Source: CAZJRQ01 sp964548535 (GTDB lineage Bacteria > Bacillota > Clostridia > Oscillospirales > Ruminococcaceae). From it: a DNA stretch of 64,000 nt. Position 1 is the stretch's first letter, and each line of letters starts with the position of its first letter. The translations under genes and the position numbers were made by a program. Shown here in pieces: positions 32,755-42,510 of this stretch. Under the pieces are notes generated by a model. The model saw only the letters and a list, made by a program, of their open reading frames with translations, made no database searches and had not been told where the DNA came from. The DNA lies in NCBI GenBank assembly GCA_964548535.1, contig CAZJRQ010000008.1:15848-79847 (forward strand), read 5' to 3'.

Positions 32755-35700
32755 CAAAATCAGCAAGTCCTAAAAACGTGTATGGGCAAGCTCCAAGCCT
32801 TCCTGTCTTAAATTCTCGAACAAACAGCAGTATTTTATTTTCTGTTTGTCTATGATGAATGTAGCGTTTACCAGTGGTGTTTTCAGGAGATGTATTGTTT
32901 TGACTCTGCCAATGAAATAGTGAGCTGCTTATTGAATAATCATTGTACATAGTTGTTGGAGAATATTCTTTATCTGACTTGTTAAGCGTAATAAAAAGAA
33001 CATCGCTTTTCTTGTCAGCTAAATATTTTACTCCTTCACGAACAGTACTCGGCTTCATGAAGTCCATAGCTATAAGAATTTGATCTCTTGTATATGTGCA
33101 GTGCAGATCAAGCGGACACTCAAAGCCTACATTAACAGGCTTGTCGATAAAATCTATTCTATCATAATTTCGATTTAATACATCAAGAATTTCTTTTAAT
33201 AAATTATCACACTTTTTCAGTTGTCTAAAGCCGTCTAGAAGGTCGGTGAATCCGCAGTCTTCATAGCTTTTCTGCCATATCGTGAATTGAAGCATTTGTA
33301 ACATTCTAATTTGCAACGGTGTAAAATCAGAAATAGTACGTTCATCAATTTTGGGTAGATAATCAAGTATAAATTTAATCCAGCGATGTGAATCAATATC
33401 ACATATTCTAGCAAGTGATTTTGAAACAATTTCTTCTAACGGTTCGTCGAAATCTGCTTTAGCTTTAGCCAATACACATAATCTCGCAAAACTTAGTTTA
33501 GTACCATAAATTGCGGAGTAGCCAAGATTATAATGATCAAGAAAATTGCTAAGGGTAAGCGTTATTCCTGTGTCATCTTCAAAGGTTGAAATGCGATTTA
33601 TAATAGCCGTCTTATTTCCAAACGAATTATTAATATTATCAAGAATATACTTCTGTGCCTGCTTTTCAAGTTGCACATAACAACCCTTAGGCAACGAAAT
33701 AAATCCGTCTTTGATTTCTTTTTTAACGCTCTTATTGGTGTTTGAAAGAAGTGCTGAGAATTTGTCTTCAAAGTTATATTTCTTATGTGCTTGACCAATA
33801 AAATCAAGTACAGTCAAACATTCCTTGCCATCTGACAAACGTAAGCCACGACCAAGCTGTTGCAAAAATACAGTTAAACTCTCTGTAGGCCGCAAAAATA
33901 AAATTGTGTTTATCTTTGGGATATCGACACCCTCGTTGTATAAATCAACGGTGAATATAAATTTAATTTCACCATTTGCAAGACGAGTGTTTGCAGAATT
34001 TCTCTCTTCCTTATTGCTGTCAGAAGTCAAATATAATGAAGAGATTCCAACAGCATTGAAGCGGCTAGCCATATACTCTGCATGGTCTTTTGAAACACAA
34101 AAACCAAGCCCCGAAACTGCATTTATATCAGTAACGTACTTGTATAAATTCTTTATTAACATTGAAGTTCGAATTTCATTTCCTGTTAAAACATTGGACA
34201 GAGCGTTTTTTTCATAACCGCCCCTAGACCATTTTAAATTAGAATAATCAACTTCATCTGATACGCCAAAATATTGAAAAGGACAAAGTAGTTTTCTGTC
34301 AATTGCTTCGGGCAGTCTAATTTCAGCTGCAACACGATTGTCAAAATATTTAAATATATCTTTACCGTCCATTCGTTCAGGAGTAGCGGTAAGGCCTAGT
34401 AAAACTTTAGGTTTATAATATTCCAAAAGCTTTTGATAGGTAGGTGCGGCTGCGTGATGAAATTCATCAACAATAATGTAGTCATAAAAGTCAGCACTAG
34501 TATTTTCAACCAGAGATTTTGAATTTAAGGTTTGCACTGAAATGAACAGATTGTCAAGACTTTGAGGAACACATCCGCCAACATACAGCTCACCAAAATT
34601 AGCATCACGAAGAATACTTCTAAAACATTTTACGCTTTGCTTTAGGATTTCTTCACGATGTGCGACAAACAGTAATCTGCAAGGTTTGCCCTTATTTTGA
34701 TTTTTAAAATTCTTATAATCAAACGCTGAAATAACCGTTTTACCTGTTCCGGTTGCGGCAACAACTAGATTTCTCCAATGATTCCTAACAACTCGTTCTG
34801 CTTGTAATTTGTCAAGAATTTCTTGCTGATATGGATAAGGATAAATGTCAAAGTGATACGGAGTATCATCATTTTCAGCCTTGAATTTTTCGTTATTCAA
34901 AGCTTGTTGAAGGTGGTCTTTATCATTTTCCGATTCCGAATAAACTGAAAATTCGCTTGAGTTCCAATAGCTGTCAAAAGTTGCTGTTATCTTATTAATC
35001 GTATCTGGTAAATCTTTTGCGGTGATCTTAACGTTCCATTCAAGTCCGCTTGAAATCGCAGCATTTGAAAGGTTTGAAGATCCCACATAAGCCGTTGTAA
35101 ATCCAGTTTCACGATAGAAAACATATGACTTAGCATGAAGTCTGGTTCTCTTGGTATCATAAGAAATTTTAATTTCTGTATTTGATAAATTATGCAATTC
35201 CTCAATAGCTTTTACATCAGTCGCACCCATATATGAGGTTGTTATAACTCGCAGTTTTCCGCCATTTAAAGTAAATTCTTCAAGCTCGTTAATAATAAGA
35301 CGCAACCCGCTCCACTTAATAAAAGACACCAGCATATCAATTCTGTCAGCAGAAACGATTTCCTTTTTAAGCTCGGTCATCATACTTGGTTCGTGAACCG
35401 CACCGGTGAAAAGAGAGCTCATTGCTATAGAAGTTTCTGGACGCAAGATTTCTAGTTTTTTTGCATCATTTATCGCTGAAATATTGTTATGACGATTGAT
35501 AACTGCCAGCAATTCCTCAGCTTTTTCGTCAATAGAAAGCCCGTCAATTTCGTCATCGCCAGTAACTTGCATTATTTCAGAAACGATTTTGTTGCACAAA
35601 GCTAGTTGCTCAGAATTGTCATTGCATTTAATCTGTTTAAGTCCTTTTTCAAGCACCTCGGCAATGTATTTCGACAATATCTTAGGTGCTTCTGCATTAT

Positions 35701-35797
35701 CTATTTTCGCTGTTTGCGTTAGCTTATCTGTTGAGCTTTCTATTTGCTCATTGATTGACTTATTTATTACTTGCTCATATAGTCCGTTTTTCAGCAT
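32654..35797 (-). CDS. PLD-nuclease / SF2 helicase / DUF3427 protein
   Basis: A 1047-residue protein. Residues 1-110 are helical. A phospholipase-D-like nuclease follows: HAKSYVFYRETGFTTAYVGSSNLSNAA (HxK with GSSN) near 218-245. The helicase core has Walker A AATGTGKT near 346, the DEFH box in YIIVDEFHHAAAPTY near 440, LGLTATP near 467 and QQLGRGLRLSDGK near 670. A DUF3427 C-terminal region ends near 1047 (DYSISSSLFHWQSQNNT, LGACPYTFLGLADF). Such proteins are often found in defence islands and next to a MazG-like pyrophosphatase; here remnants of that gene lie upstream. Start after GAGAGGGTGA, overlapping the upstream stop. Confidence 0.88.
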   Translation of the reverse strand: MLKNGLYEQVINKSINEQIESSTDKLTQTAKIDNAEAPKILSKYIAEVLEKGLKQIKCNDNSEQLALCNKIVSEIMQVTGDDEIDGLSIDEKAEELLAVINRHNNISAINDAKKLEILRPETSIAMSSLFTGAVHEPSMMTELKKEIVSADRIDMLVSFIKWSGLRLIINELEEFTLNGGKLRVITTSYMGATDVKAIEELHNLSNTEIKISYDTKRTRLHAKSYVFYRETGFTTAYVGSSNLSNAAISSGLEWNVKITAKDLPDTINKITATFDSYWNSSEFSVYSESENDKDHLQQALNNEKFKAENDDTPYHFDIYPYPYQQEILDKLQAERVVRNHWRNLVVAATGTGKTVISAFDYKNFKNQNKGKPCRLLFVAHREEILKQSVKCFRSILRDANFGELYVGGCVPQSLDNLFISVQTLNSKSLVENTSADFYDYIIVDEFHHAAAPTYQKLLEYYKPKVLLGLTATPERMDGKDIFKYFDNRVAAEIRLPEAIDRKLLCPFQYFGVSDEVDYSNLKWSRGGYEKNALSNVLTGNEIRTSMLIKNLYKYVTDINAVSGLGFCVSKDHAEYMASRFNAVGISSLYLTSDSNKEERNSANTRLANGEIKFIFTVDLYNEGVDIPKINTILFLRPTESLTVFLQQLGRGLRLSDGKECLTVLDFIGQAHKKYNFEDKFSALLSNTNKSVKKEIKDGFISLPKGCYVQLEKQAQKYILDNINNSFGNKTAIINRISTFEDDTGITLTLSNFLDHYNLGYSAIYGTKLSFARLCVLAKAKADFDEPLEEIVSKSLARICDIDSHRWIKFILDYLPKIDERTISDFTPLQIRMLQMLQFTIWQKSYEDCGFTDLLDGFRQLKKCDNLLKEILDVLNRNYDRIDFIDKPVNVGFECPLDLHCTYTRDQILIAMDFMKPSTVREGVKYLADKKSDVLFITLNKSDKEYSPTTMYNDYSISSSLFHWQSQNNTSPENTTGKRYIHHRQTENKILLFVREFKTGRLGACPYTFLGLADFVSNEGSKPMNIVWKLQDEIPAKYMKKTNKLVAL

Positions 35798-35965
35798 TAT
35801 TTCACCCTCTCAAAATATGCTAACAATTTACTGCTGCAAATTTCCTTGATTTCTAGTTTTTCATTATCGCTAAGCTTCTTCCATACAGTAGGTTCAATCT
35901 CGATTATCCCTAGTGTTTTTGTGTGTCTCATCATCTGCATATCTTCAAATCGTTTGAATGGGTTG
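35797..35965 (-). pseudogene. 3' fragment of a gene coupled to the helicase
   Basis: Minus strand reads MQMMRHTKTLGIIEIEPTVW...EICSSKLLAYFERVK from ATG 35940, stop overlapping the helicase ATG by one base. The frame is open further upstream to about 35965. Probably the end of a gene whose front was lost; no family recognised. Confidence 0.45.
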
Positions 35966-35966
35966 G

Positions 35967-36080
35967 CTAAAATATTGCGTCTAACTTCTTGTTAGTGTAA
36001 TTCTCACGAGCGTAAATACTGTTTGATTTTTCGAATATTTCCGGTATCTTGTCACGAACGAGTTTGTTATAAATCGGCAT
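35967..36080 (-). pseudogene. MazG-like / phosphoribosyl-ATP pyrophosphatase fragment
   Basis: Minus strand reads MPIYNKLVRDKIPEIFEKSNSIYARENY... and stops after 37 codons. The first 17 residues are the signature start of the MazG-like protein that usually accompanies DUF3427 helicases; the rest of about 100 residues is missing. ATG follows an AGGAGTG site. Confidence 0.7.
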
Positions 36081-36086
36081 TGTTAA

Positions 36087-36444
36087 TCACTCCTGTTTTG
36101 TTAAACTGTATCTATTAACAATTTATGTTATAATAGTATTATACCTTATTCATATTAAATTTGCAATGTTGTTTTAGAGTTTTGGCTAAAAACAGCGTAT
36201 ATTGCTAGTACGTGCAGTTAGTACATTTTGACATCATAATATCTTAATCTGCATTATGTAGTCATATTTTAATAGTAATATTCGAATAATCGCTGTGTAG
36301 CGTTTCGCAAGTGATTTTTGTGTTCCGCCATATCTATTGTAAACTTACACGCTTTGTAAATTCAAGCACCCGAATTGGTTGAATTTCACTCTAAAATATG
36401 GTATAATATATAACAAATCACTATAGTAGGTTCTGTTATGGCAT
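36087..36444. other. Intergenic AT-rich stretch
   Basis: No gene seen. Holds the leader of the minus-strand MazG/helicase genes and a plus promoter TTGAAT (36379-36384), 17 bases, TATAAT (36402-36407). Confidence 0.6.
36379..36407 (+). promoter_or_regulatory. SigA promoter of small-protein pair
   Basis: TTGAAT, 17-base spacer, TATAAT. Confidence 0.65.
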
Positions 36445-36522
36445 ATGAGAATTTATAAGGAGCATTTAGAATATTATAAAAAGGAATTGGGAGAGTATAA
36501 AAAGAGAGGGGTGACGGTATGA
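36445..36522 (+). CDS. Small 25-residue charged peptide
   Basis: MRIYKEHLEYYKKELGEYKKRG..., stop overlapping the next ATG (ATGA). Basic and helical. No clear ribosome binding site; it may be the end of an older gene or a coupled leader. Confidence 0.35.
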   Translation: MRIYKEHLEYYKKELGEYKKRGVTV

Positions 36523-36713
36523 CTGAAAAGGATTTGAAAGAAATGAGAGAGCTTGACGAAATAGCAGAAAAAGCAGGAGGATTTACTGCTTTCCCAAGTG
36601 ATAAAGAGCAAACTTATGATTTTAGAAAGATAATTCAATATTGCAAAGAAAAAGGTATAGAGCCTGTTGATATGACGATTAGAGAACTTAATAGTTTTAT
36701 CATTTCAGAATAG
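36519..36713 (+). CDS. Small 64-residue protein of unknown function
   Basis: MTEKDLKEMRELDEIAEKAGG...TYDFRKIIQYCKEKGIEPVDMTIRELNSFI from ATG after GAGGGGTGA. A helical protein with a DFRKIIQYCKEKGI centre like short proteins often found in clostridial genomes. A zinc-ribbon-like fragment (FYCEKCGRTINLDRANVIVE) is readable in another frame at 36714-36776, without a start. Confidence 0.6.
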   Translation: MTEKDLKEMRELDEIAEKAGGFTAFPSDKEQTYDFRKIIQYCKEKGIEPVDMTIRELNSFIISE

Positions 36714-36910
36714 TTTTTACTGTGAGAAGTGCGGCAGAACAATTAACCTTGATAGAGCGAATGTTATAGTTGAATAAAGGCAGTAAAATCTGTGTATCCT
36801 GAATACAAATGGAGAAAAGGAGGACGAATTTATGGAGGGATGATTGAAAAATTTCTAGCTCCATCAAAACTTCACTTTAATATGTTATGCTCACATCGGA
36901 GGTGTTTATA

Positions 36911-37582
36911 TTGGATAAAACAATTTTAATTATAGAGGATGAGAAATCTATTCAAAATATTATTAAAGCCTTTCTTGAGAATGAAGGGTATACGGTTGTA
37001 TTGGCCGATGATGGTATTGAGGGTATTGCTAGATTCCATGAGTGGAATCCAGATTTAGTATTGTTGGATTTGATGCTCCCCAAAGTAGACGGGTTCGCAG
37101 TCTGCGAGATACTAAGGAAAGAAACGAAAATACCTATTATTATGCTTACAGCTCTTGATGATGATAATAACCAGATGAAAGGCTTCGATGTTCTGGCAGA
37201 CGATTACATAACCAAACCATTCTCAATGCCATTGGTGCTTAGGCGTATTGAAGCTGTCCTGCGACGAACAGATATACCAATTGAAACCTCGGTGGTTCTT
37301 TATTACAAAAATATCAGCTTAGATACGGAAAGCTATGAAGTATTCGTTGACGGACAAAGCGTTTCATTAACAGCTCGTGAATTTGATATACTAAAGCTAT
37401 TTATGGAAAATAGAGGTCAAGTATTTTCAAGGGATGCTCTTCTTAACAGCATTTGGGGATATGATTATTTCGGTGACGAAAAAATAGTTAATACACATAT
37501 AAAAAATATCCGTAAAAAATTAGGTGTTGACTGTATCGAAACTATCAGAGGAGTTGGATATAAAATTGATAAAGAAAATTAA
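36911..37582 (+). CDS. OmpR/PhoB-family response regulator (VncR/VanR-like)
   Basis: About 223 residues. Receiver: IIEDE, phospho-Asp in LVLLDLMLPKVDGF, Lys in DYITKPFSMP. Winged-helix DNA-binding domain from about 125: SLTAREFDILKLFMENRGQVFSRDALLNSIWGY, KNIRKKLGVDCIETIRGVGYK. TTG 36911 follows GGAGGTG and is preferred over the upstream in-frame start at 36887. Heads a five-gene set with kinase, two permeases and an ATPase. Confidence 0.9.
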   Translation: MDKTILIIEDEKSIQNIIKAFLENEGYTVVLADDGIEGIARFHEWNPDLVLLDLMLPKVDGFAVCEILRKETKIPIIMLTALDDDNNQMKGFDVLADDYITKPFSMPLVLRRIEAVLRRTDIPIETSVVLYYKNISLDTESYEVFVDGQSVSLTAREFDILKLFMENRGQVFSRDALLNSIWGYDYFGDEKIVNTHIKNIRKKLGVDCIETIRGVGYKIDKEN

Positions 37583-38930
37583 AGAAAGCATCAGCGTTAA
37601 AACATTCATCAGCATAATGTCTTTATTAATAGTCTGCTGTGTTATTATTTATAGTTTGGTTCTGTATTTTTTACCTAAAAACTATCAGACGGAACTTGAA
37701 AGTCAATTTATAACTGATTTTCAAAATCTAACAGAAACGTTGGAATCACAAGGGGTTGAAAACAGTTACCAGACCATTGTGGATTTTTCGATAAAAAATA
37801 ACGCATCAGTAAATGTGACAGATGAAAACAATGATGACGTTTTTAGAATCAATACCGCAGGTTTTGCAGAAACGTCAGTATCAAACAAAACACTTACCAC
37901 AGTTTCAAACTTCAATTATACAAATAAAAGCTACAAGGTAGAATCAGCTGCATCTTTAGCAGCAGTTTCTCAATCATACAATGTATTGATTAAGCTTATT
38001 CCTTTGATTGCTGTAATGATAATACTGATATCTGTTGTCGGAGCATACATATGCTCTCGTTCGTTTTCCAAGCCGTTGGTCGAAATATGCGGTGTTGCCA
38101 AACGCATGACAAATCTTGATATGACTTGGGAATGTGACACATCTCGTAGTGATGAAATCGGTATATTGGCAAAAAGTTTGAATGAAATGTCATCCAGACT
38201 TTCTGATGCATTAGAAAGTCTGCAAACAGCAAATCAACAGCTGCAATTAGATATAGAGAACGAACGTCGGCAAGAAAAACAACGTGTTGATTTTTTTACC
38301 GCTGTTTCTCACGAATTAAAAACTCCGATTACCATTATTCAAGGTGAATTGGAGGGTATGATTTATAATGTTGGGGATTATAAAAATCATGATACCTATT
38401 TACGTCATTCGCTTAAAACTGCCGAAACAATGGAAAAACTGGTGAAAGAAATTTTATCGGCTGCAAAAATGGGAGCTGGTGATTTTGAACTGACTAAGTC
38501 GGATATAGATATGAGCAGGCTTATTAAAAAATGCTGTCATGAAGTTCAGGGACTGGCAGAAGATAAAAATATGATTATGACATTAAATATAAAGCCTGAT
38601 TCTCATTATTACGGTGATGAAAAACTGATACAAAAAGCAATTTCAAATATAGCCGGAAATGCTGTATTTCATTCACCGCATGATGCGATGATTTATGTTA
38701 CATTTGAAGATGGTGTTTTAACTGTTGAAAACACAGGAACACAGCTTTGTGAAGAGGATACCAAACAGCTTTTTATGCCGTTTTACAGGATAGATAAATC
38801 CCATAACAGAAGTACAGGCGGCAGCGGATTAGGATTGTATATTGTTAAAACAATATTGGACCGTCATGATTTAAGCTATTATATTTATAACACAAAAAAC
38901 GGTGTATGCTTTAAGATTAATTTTAATTAA
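37566..38930 (+). CDS. Sensor histidine kinase (VncS/VanS-like)
   Basis: About 454 residues from TTG 37566, overlapping the regulator by 17 bases. Two membrane helices (near 14-35 and 137-158) flank a ~100-residue extracellular domain; HAMP follows, then HisKA FFTAVSHELKTPITIIQGELEGM, and HATPase with ISNIAGNAVFHSP and STGGSGLGLYIVK. Works with the regulator before it to control the permease-ATPase genes after it. Confidence 0.9.
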   Translation: MIKKIKESISVKTFISIMSLLIVCCVIIYSLVLYFLPKNYQTELESQFITDFQNLTETLESQGVENSYQTIVDFSIKNNASVNVTDENNDDVFRINTAGFAETSVSNKTLTTVSNFNYTNKSYKVESAASLAAVSQSYNVLIKLIPLIAVMIILISVVGAYICSRSFSKPLVEICGVAKRMTNLDMTWECDTSRSDEIGILAKSLNEMSSRLSDALESLQTANQQLQLDIENERRQEKQRVDFFTAVSHELKTPITIIQGELEGMIYNVGDYKNHDTYLRHSLKTAETMEKLVKEILSAAKMGAGDFELTKSDIDMSRLIKKCCHEVQGLAEDKNMIMTLNIKPDSHYYGDEKLIQKAISNIAGNAVFHSPHDAMIYVTFEDGVLTVENTGTQLCEEDTKQLFMPFYRIDKSHNRSTGGSGLGLYIVKTILDRHDLSYYIYNTKNGVCFKINFN

Positions 38931-38964
38931 TATATTAAATCATACTCTGAAATATTGTTATTTT

Positions 38965-39002
38965 AAAAGATAAGAATTGCTATACAGTTCTTATCTTTTT
39001 TT
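38965..39002 (+). terminator. Terminator after kinase gene
   Basis: Fifteen-pair stem AAAAGATAAGAATTG / CAGTTCTTATCTTTT (one G-T), T run. The transporter genes therefore need their own promoter. Confidence 0.85.
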
Positions 39003-39049
39003 ATGGGAATGTCATTTTATATCAAATCTCCCTCTTATCTTCATCACAG

Positions 39050-39133
39050 CTCCATTTTGTTTTTTTATAATAAAACCTGTTAAACATGGTGCAAAAATAT
39101 AACTGCTCCATAAAAACAAAAAACAAAATGGAG
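39050..39133 (+). promoter_or_regulatory. Long inverted repeat covering the ribosome binding site of first permease
   Basis: CTCCATTTTGTTTTTT (39050-39065) pairs perfectly with 39118-39133, whose end ATGGAG is part of the GGAGG site for ATG 39142. In RNA it would hide the site. A TATAAT-like box at 39066-39071 lies between the arms, so whether both arms are transcribed is unclear. Confidence 0.6.
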
Positions 39134-39141
39134 GAAAATAT

Positions 39142-40464
39142 ATGAATATTTTCAAACGATCATTTCTGTATGTCAGCAGAAATATAAGCCGAACACTGCT
39201 GCTTTTTTTTATTCTGTTAATTGTGGCAAGCTTTGTATTGAGCGGACTTTCTATTATGAATGCTTCGGAGAATACTTCTGCCGAGTTGCGGGGAACCACT
39301 GGTGCGAGCTTTCGAATTGAACGTAATCTTGCAACAGGGGGTTCAAGTGACCAAGGCGGCGGATTGTCGTATAACACACAGGAATACGTTACCGATAAAA
39401 TGATAGAAGATATCAACAAAATTGAGGGAATCAAAGCATATACCGCACAATCAATTTCTAGATTATCATTATGTGATACAGCTGGAAAACGTATGGAAGC
39501 AATTAAATATACAACTAAATGGGATGATGTTGAACTGAATTATATTTATAATGATATCGGATCTTTTTATTCGGAATATAATGAAAAATTTCTTTCTAAT
39601 CAATTTGAATTAACAGAAGGCAAGCATATTACACCTGATGACAAAGAAGTAATTGTAATAAGTGAAGATTTAGCAAAAAAGCACAATCTCAAATTAGGTG
39701 ATAAAGCTAGTCTTTACCGTGACAGCTGGACTTCTGGAACAATAGATGCCGGGGATGAATCAAGAGAAGTGGAAATTATAGGCATTTTCAAAATTATTGA
39801 AAAACAAGAAAACAAAGAAAGCACAGTATCTTACGACCTCTATGAAAATCAAATTTTTGTTGATATGAAAACAAATAAAGAACTTTCTGATTGGGTACCG
39901 TATGATTTAGAAAGAGATGGCTATGAATCAGCAGACTTTTATGTTGATGATCCTGCACAAATCGAAGCTATCATTCAAAATGTTCAGAAAATCAAAAACA
40001 TAAATTGGAACAACTTCAATATTAGTGTGAATGATGAGGTTTATCAGCGTTCTGCAAGTTCCATGTCCAATGTAGGAACACTACTAAAAACCTTAATCGT
40101 GGTGGTTACTGTTATTAGTTCAGGTATTATTATATTGATTCTTTCCATGTGGTTAAAAGGACGAATGCACGAAACAGGCATACTTCTTGCCATAGGTGTT
40201 ACTAAAACTGAGCTTCTGATCCAGCATATGATTGAGACTCTCCTAATCGCCATTCCTTCTTTTGTGGCTGCGTGGTTCTTGAGTAATGCCATTGCAGGCA
40301 AGCTTGGTACCTTGTTTGATGTATCAAGTGAAATAACGATATCAAAGAGTCATTTTATTGCTGTGTGTGTTAGCGGTGGGATTATACTTCTTGCGGCGGT
40401 CTTGATTTCCTGCATTCAAATTATACGCACGAAGCCAAAAGAAATCCTTTCAAAAATGAGTTAG
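39142..40464 (+). CDS. Vex1/MacB-like ABC permease
   Basis: A 440-residue permease: N-terminal helix (TLLLFFILLIVASFVLSG, residues 15-32), a large extracytoplasmic MacB-like domain (35-305), and three C-terminal helices near 318-340, 365-388 and 408-430 (FtsX fold, GRMHETGILLAIGVTKTELLIQHMIETLL). Starts after GGAGG. Part of a three-gene exporter with 40475 and 41857, like pneumococcal vex123, which is linked to vncRS. Confidence 0.87.
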   Translation: MNIFKRSFLYVSRNISRTLLLFFILLIVASFVLSGLSIMNASENTSAELRGTTGASFRIERNLATGGSSDQGGGLSYNTQEYVTDKMIEDINKIEGIKAYTAQSISRLSLCDTAGKRMEAIKYTTKWDDVELNYIYNDIGSFYSEYNEKFLSNQFELTEGKHITPDDKEVIVISEDLAKKHNLKLGDKASLYRDSWTSGTIDAGDESREVEIIGIFKIIEKQENKESTVSYDLYENQIFVDMKTNKELSDWVPYDLERDGYESADFYVDDPAQIEAIIQNVQKIKNINWNNFNISVNDEVYQRSASSMSNVGTLLKTLIVVVTVISSGIIILILSMWLKGRMHETGILLAIGVTKTELLIQHMIETLLIAIPSFVAAWFLSNAIAGKLGTLFDVSSEITISKSHFIAVCVSGGIILLAAVLISCIQIIRTKPKEILSKMS

Positions 40465-40474
40465 GAGGATTTTT

Positions 40475-41842
40475 ATGAGTTTCTTTAAAAGAGCGTATCT
40501 ACAGAATATACGAAAAAAAGGGAAAACATTGTTAATGTTCCTGCTTCTATTAGTTATGGGAACTTTAATTCTTACTTGCTTATCTATTCAAACAGCAACA
40601 AACACTGCGGCACTCAATGTGCGTGAATCTCTAATGGGGTCTTTTACCGTTGATGCGAAATCGGCACAAGGACAGCTTACACAAAATGTAGTTGATGAAA
40701 TACTAAAAATACCAGGAGTTAAAGAAAGCTACAATGGACGGTCCAGCAACTATGCTGAGTTCCTATCCCAAGACGGTGAGAATCTTGAAGTACTTACCGA
40801 AGGTGCATTCCAAGTGGTAGAGGGGTTCGAACACGCCGGACGGCTCCTTGCAGATAGGTTTTCTGAAAGGAATACTCTATTTACAGAAAAAGGATTTGAG
40901 ATAATAGATGGCGAAGCTATTACAGAGGGAGACACCGGTACGGCCCTCGTCCATGAATATTTTGCAGAGAAGAATGGTCTTTCAATAGGAGATACTATTA
41001 CCCTCTCCCTAAATGAACAAATGCTTGCAGACGATGTTATGGAAAAAGGGGGAGCAGGAGTAAACACAGTAGAAGTAAAGATTATTGGTATTTTTAAAAA
41101 TACAATGCCACAAGAAGATGATATGATTCTTTCCCATATGTTCTATGAAAACATAGTTTTTACTGATCCTGCAAGCTATTCTGAGCTTTATATGGGTGCT
41201 GGGGATATAAGCTATGAATATGGAGATTTCGATACTAGCGATCCGGCAGAGATTGACAAAATTATAGGTGAGGTTCAAAATATACCAGGTGTAGACTGGA
41301 ACAAATGTACATTCGTTCCCCATGATACAGATTATCAAAATGCGAAAAAGTCCTTGTCTGCACTAAGTAATATGGTTAAGACTCTCGTTATAATTATTAT
41401 GATTGTCAGTATAGTTCTGTTAATTCTGATTCTTGCTCTCTGGGTACGCAGCAGAGTTCATGAGACAGGAGTGTTTCTTGCAATGGGTTTTTCAAAAGTC
41501 AGCATACTGCTTCAGCACATTACAGAAATACTTATGATTGCTGTTTGCGCTTTTTCTGTCGCGTTTATTTTAAGCGGCGCAATTGCAGGAACTGTGGGAA
41601 ATCATCTTCTGGAGCAAGCGCCTGAGCCCGAATATCAGCTGGAACATTTGACAGACAGCGAAACCGACGATGAAGCGGAGCCTACCGCCATAACCCTAAC
41701 ACAGATTGAAATCAGAGTATCAGTGAGAGAGCTGTTTAAGCTGTATATTGTTGGAAGTATATTGATTATACTGTCAGTTGCTATTGCAACAATACCAATA
41801 CTGCGAATGAAGCCAAAAGAAATTCTAACAAAAATGAACTAA
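40475..41842 (+). CDS. Vex3/MacB-like ABC permease
   Basis: A 455-residue paralogue of the preceding permease with the same layout: first helix TLLMFLLLLVMGTLILTC, extracytoplasmic domain, and SRVHETGVFLAMGFSKVSILLQHITEIL starting the FtsX module. An acidic insert (HLTDSETDDEAEP, about 388-402) separates the last helices. AGGAGG site; ten bases after the first permease. Forms the transporter with it and the ATPase. Confidence 0.87.
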   Translation: MSFFKRAYLQNIRKKGKTLLMFLLLLVMGTLILTCLSIQTATNTAALNVRESLMGSFTVDAKSAQGQLTQNVVDEILKIPGVKESYNGRSSNYAEFLSQDGENLEVLTEGAFQVVEGFEHAGRLLADRFSERNTLFTEKGFEIIDGEAITEGDTGTALVHEYFAEKNGLSIGDTITLSLNEQMLADDVMEKGGAGVNTVEVKIIGIFKNTMPQEDDMILSHMFYENIVFTDPASYSELYMGAGDISYEYGDFDTSDPAEIDKIIGEVQNIPGVDWNKCTFVPHDTDYQNAKKSLSALSNMVKTLVIIIMIVSIVLLILILALWVRSRVHETGVFLAMGFSKVSILLQHITEILMIAVCAFSVAFILSGAIAGTVGNHLLEQAPEPEYQLEHLTDSETDDEAEPTAITLTQIEIRVSVRELFKLYIVGSILIILSVAIATIPILRMKPKEILTKMN

Positions 41843-41856
41843 GGAGGTACTTTTTA

Positions 41857-42492
41857 ATGAGTACATTAGAAATTAAAAATCTTAAATATTCTTACGATGA
41901 TAAAAAAGAGGTGCTGAAAGACGTCTCGGGAAGGCTGGAAAACGGTAAGGTATATGCTTTGCTAGGTCCGTCTGGGTGCGGAAAAACAACTTTGCTATCG
42001 CTGCTTGGAGGGCTTGACAGTCCTACAAGTGGACAAATCCTATTCGATGGTAAAGATATTGAAAAAATAGGTCTTGGACAGCATCGGAAAAATAATGTTT
42101 CTTTTATCTTTCAAAGTTACAATTTGATTGATTATCTGACACCAAAAGAAAATGTGGCTCTGACCTCAAAGCTTCCGCCACAGCCTATATTGGAACGGGT
42201 AGGGCTTACAGAAGAAGAAAGCAGACGTAACGTCCTGAAACTTTCAGGCGGACAGCAGCAGCGAGTGGCTATTGCCCGTGCATTGGCTTCGGAGGCTCCT
42301 ATAATTTTGGCTGATGAGCCTACGGGCAATCTCGATGAAGATACAGCTTATGAAGTTTCACAGATATTGAAAGAATGCGCACACCAGATGGACAAGTGCG
42401 TTGTTATTGTCACACATTCTAATGAACTTGCAAAGCAAGCTGATGTTATACTTCGACTAAAACGCGGGAAGCTGCAAGTAGCAAATCAGTAA
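41857..42492 (+). CDS. ABC transporter ATP-binding protein (Vex2/LolD-like)
   Basis: A 211-residue ATPase: Walker A GPSGCGKTT near 35-43, Q loop FIFQSYN, signature LSGGQQQRVAIARALA near 126-141, Walker B IILADEPTGNLDE, and the switch His in IVTHSNE. AAGGAGGT site. Powers the two permeases before it. Confidence 0.93.
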   Translation: MSTLEIKNLKYSYDDKKEVLKDVSGRLENGKVYALLGPSGCGKTTLLSLLGGLDSPTSGQILFDGKDIEKIGLGQHRKNNVSFIFQSYNLIDYLTPKENVALTSKLPPQPILERVGLTEEESRRNVLKLSGGQQQRVAIARALASEAPIILADEPTGNLDEDTAYEVSQILKECAHQMDKCVVIVTHSNELAKQADVILRLKRGKLQVANQ

Positions 42493-42510
42493 GAAATTTG
42501 TAATAAAAAA

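Noticed and set aside
36714..36776. Zinc-ribbon protein (FYCEKCGRTINLDR...)
   Set aside because: Only about 20 codons, no start and no upstream domain in frame; too little to call a gene.
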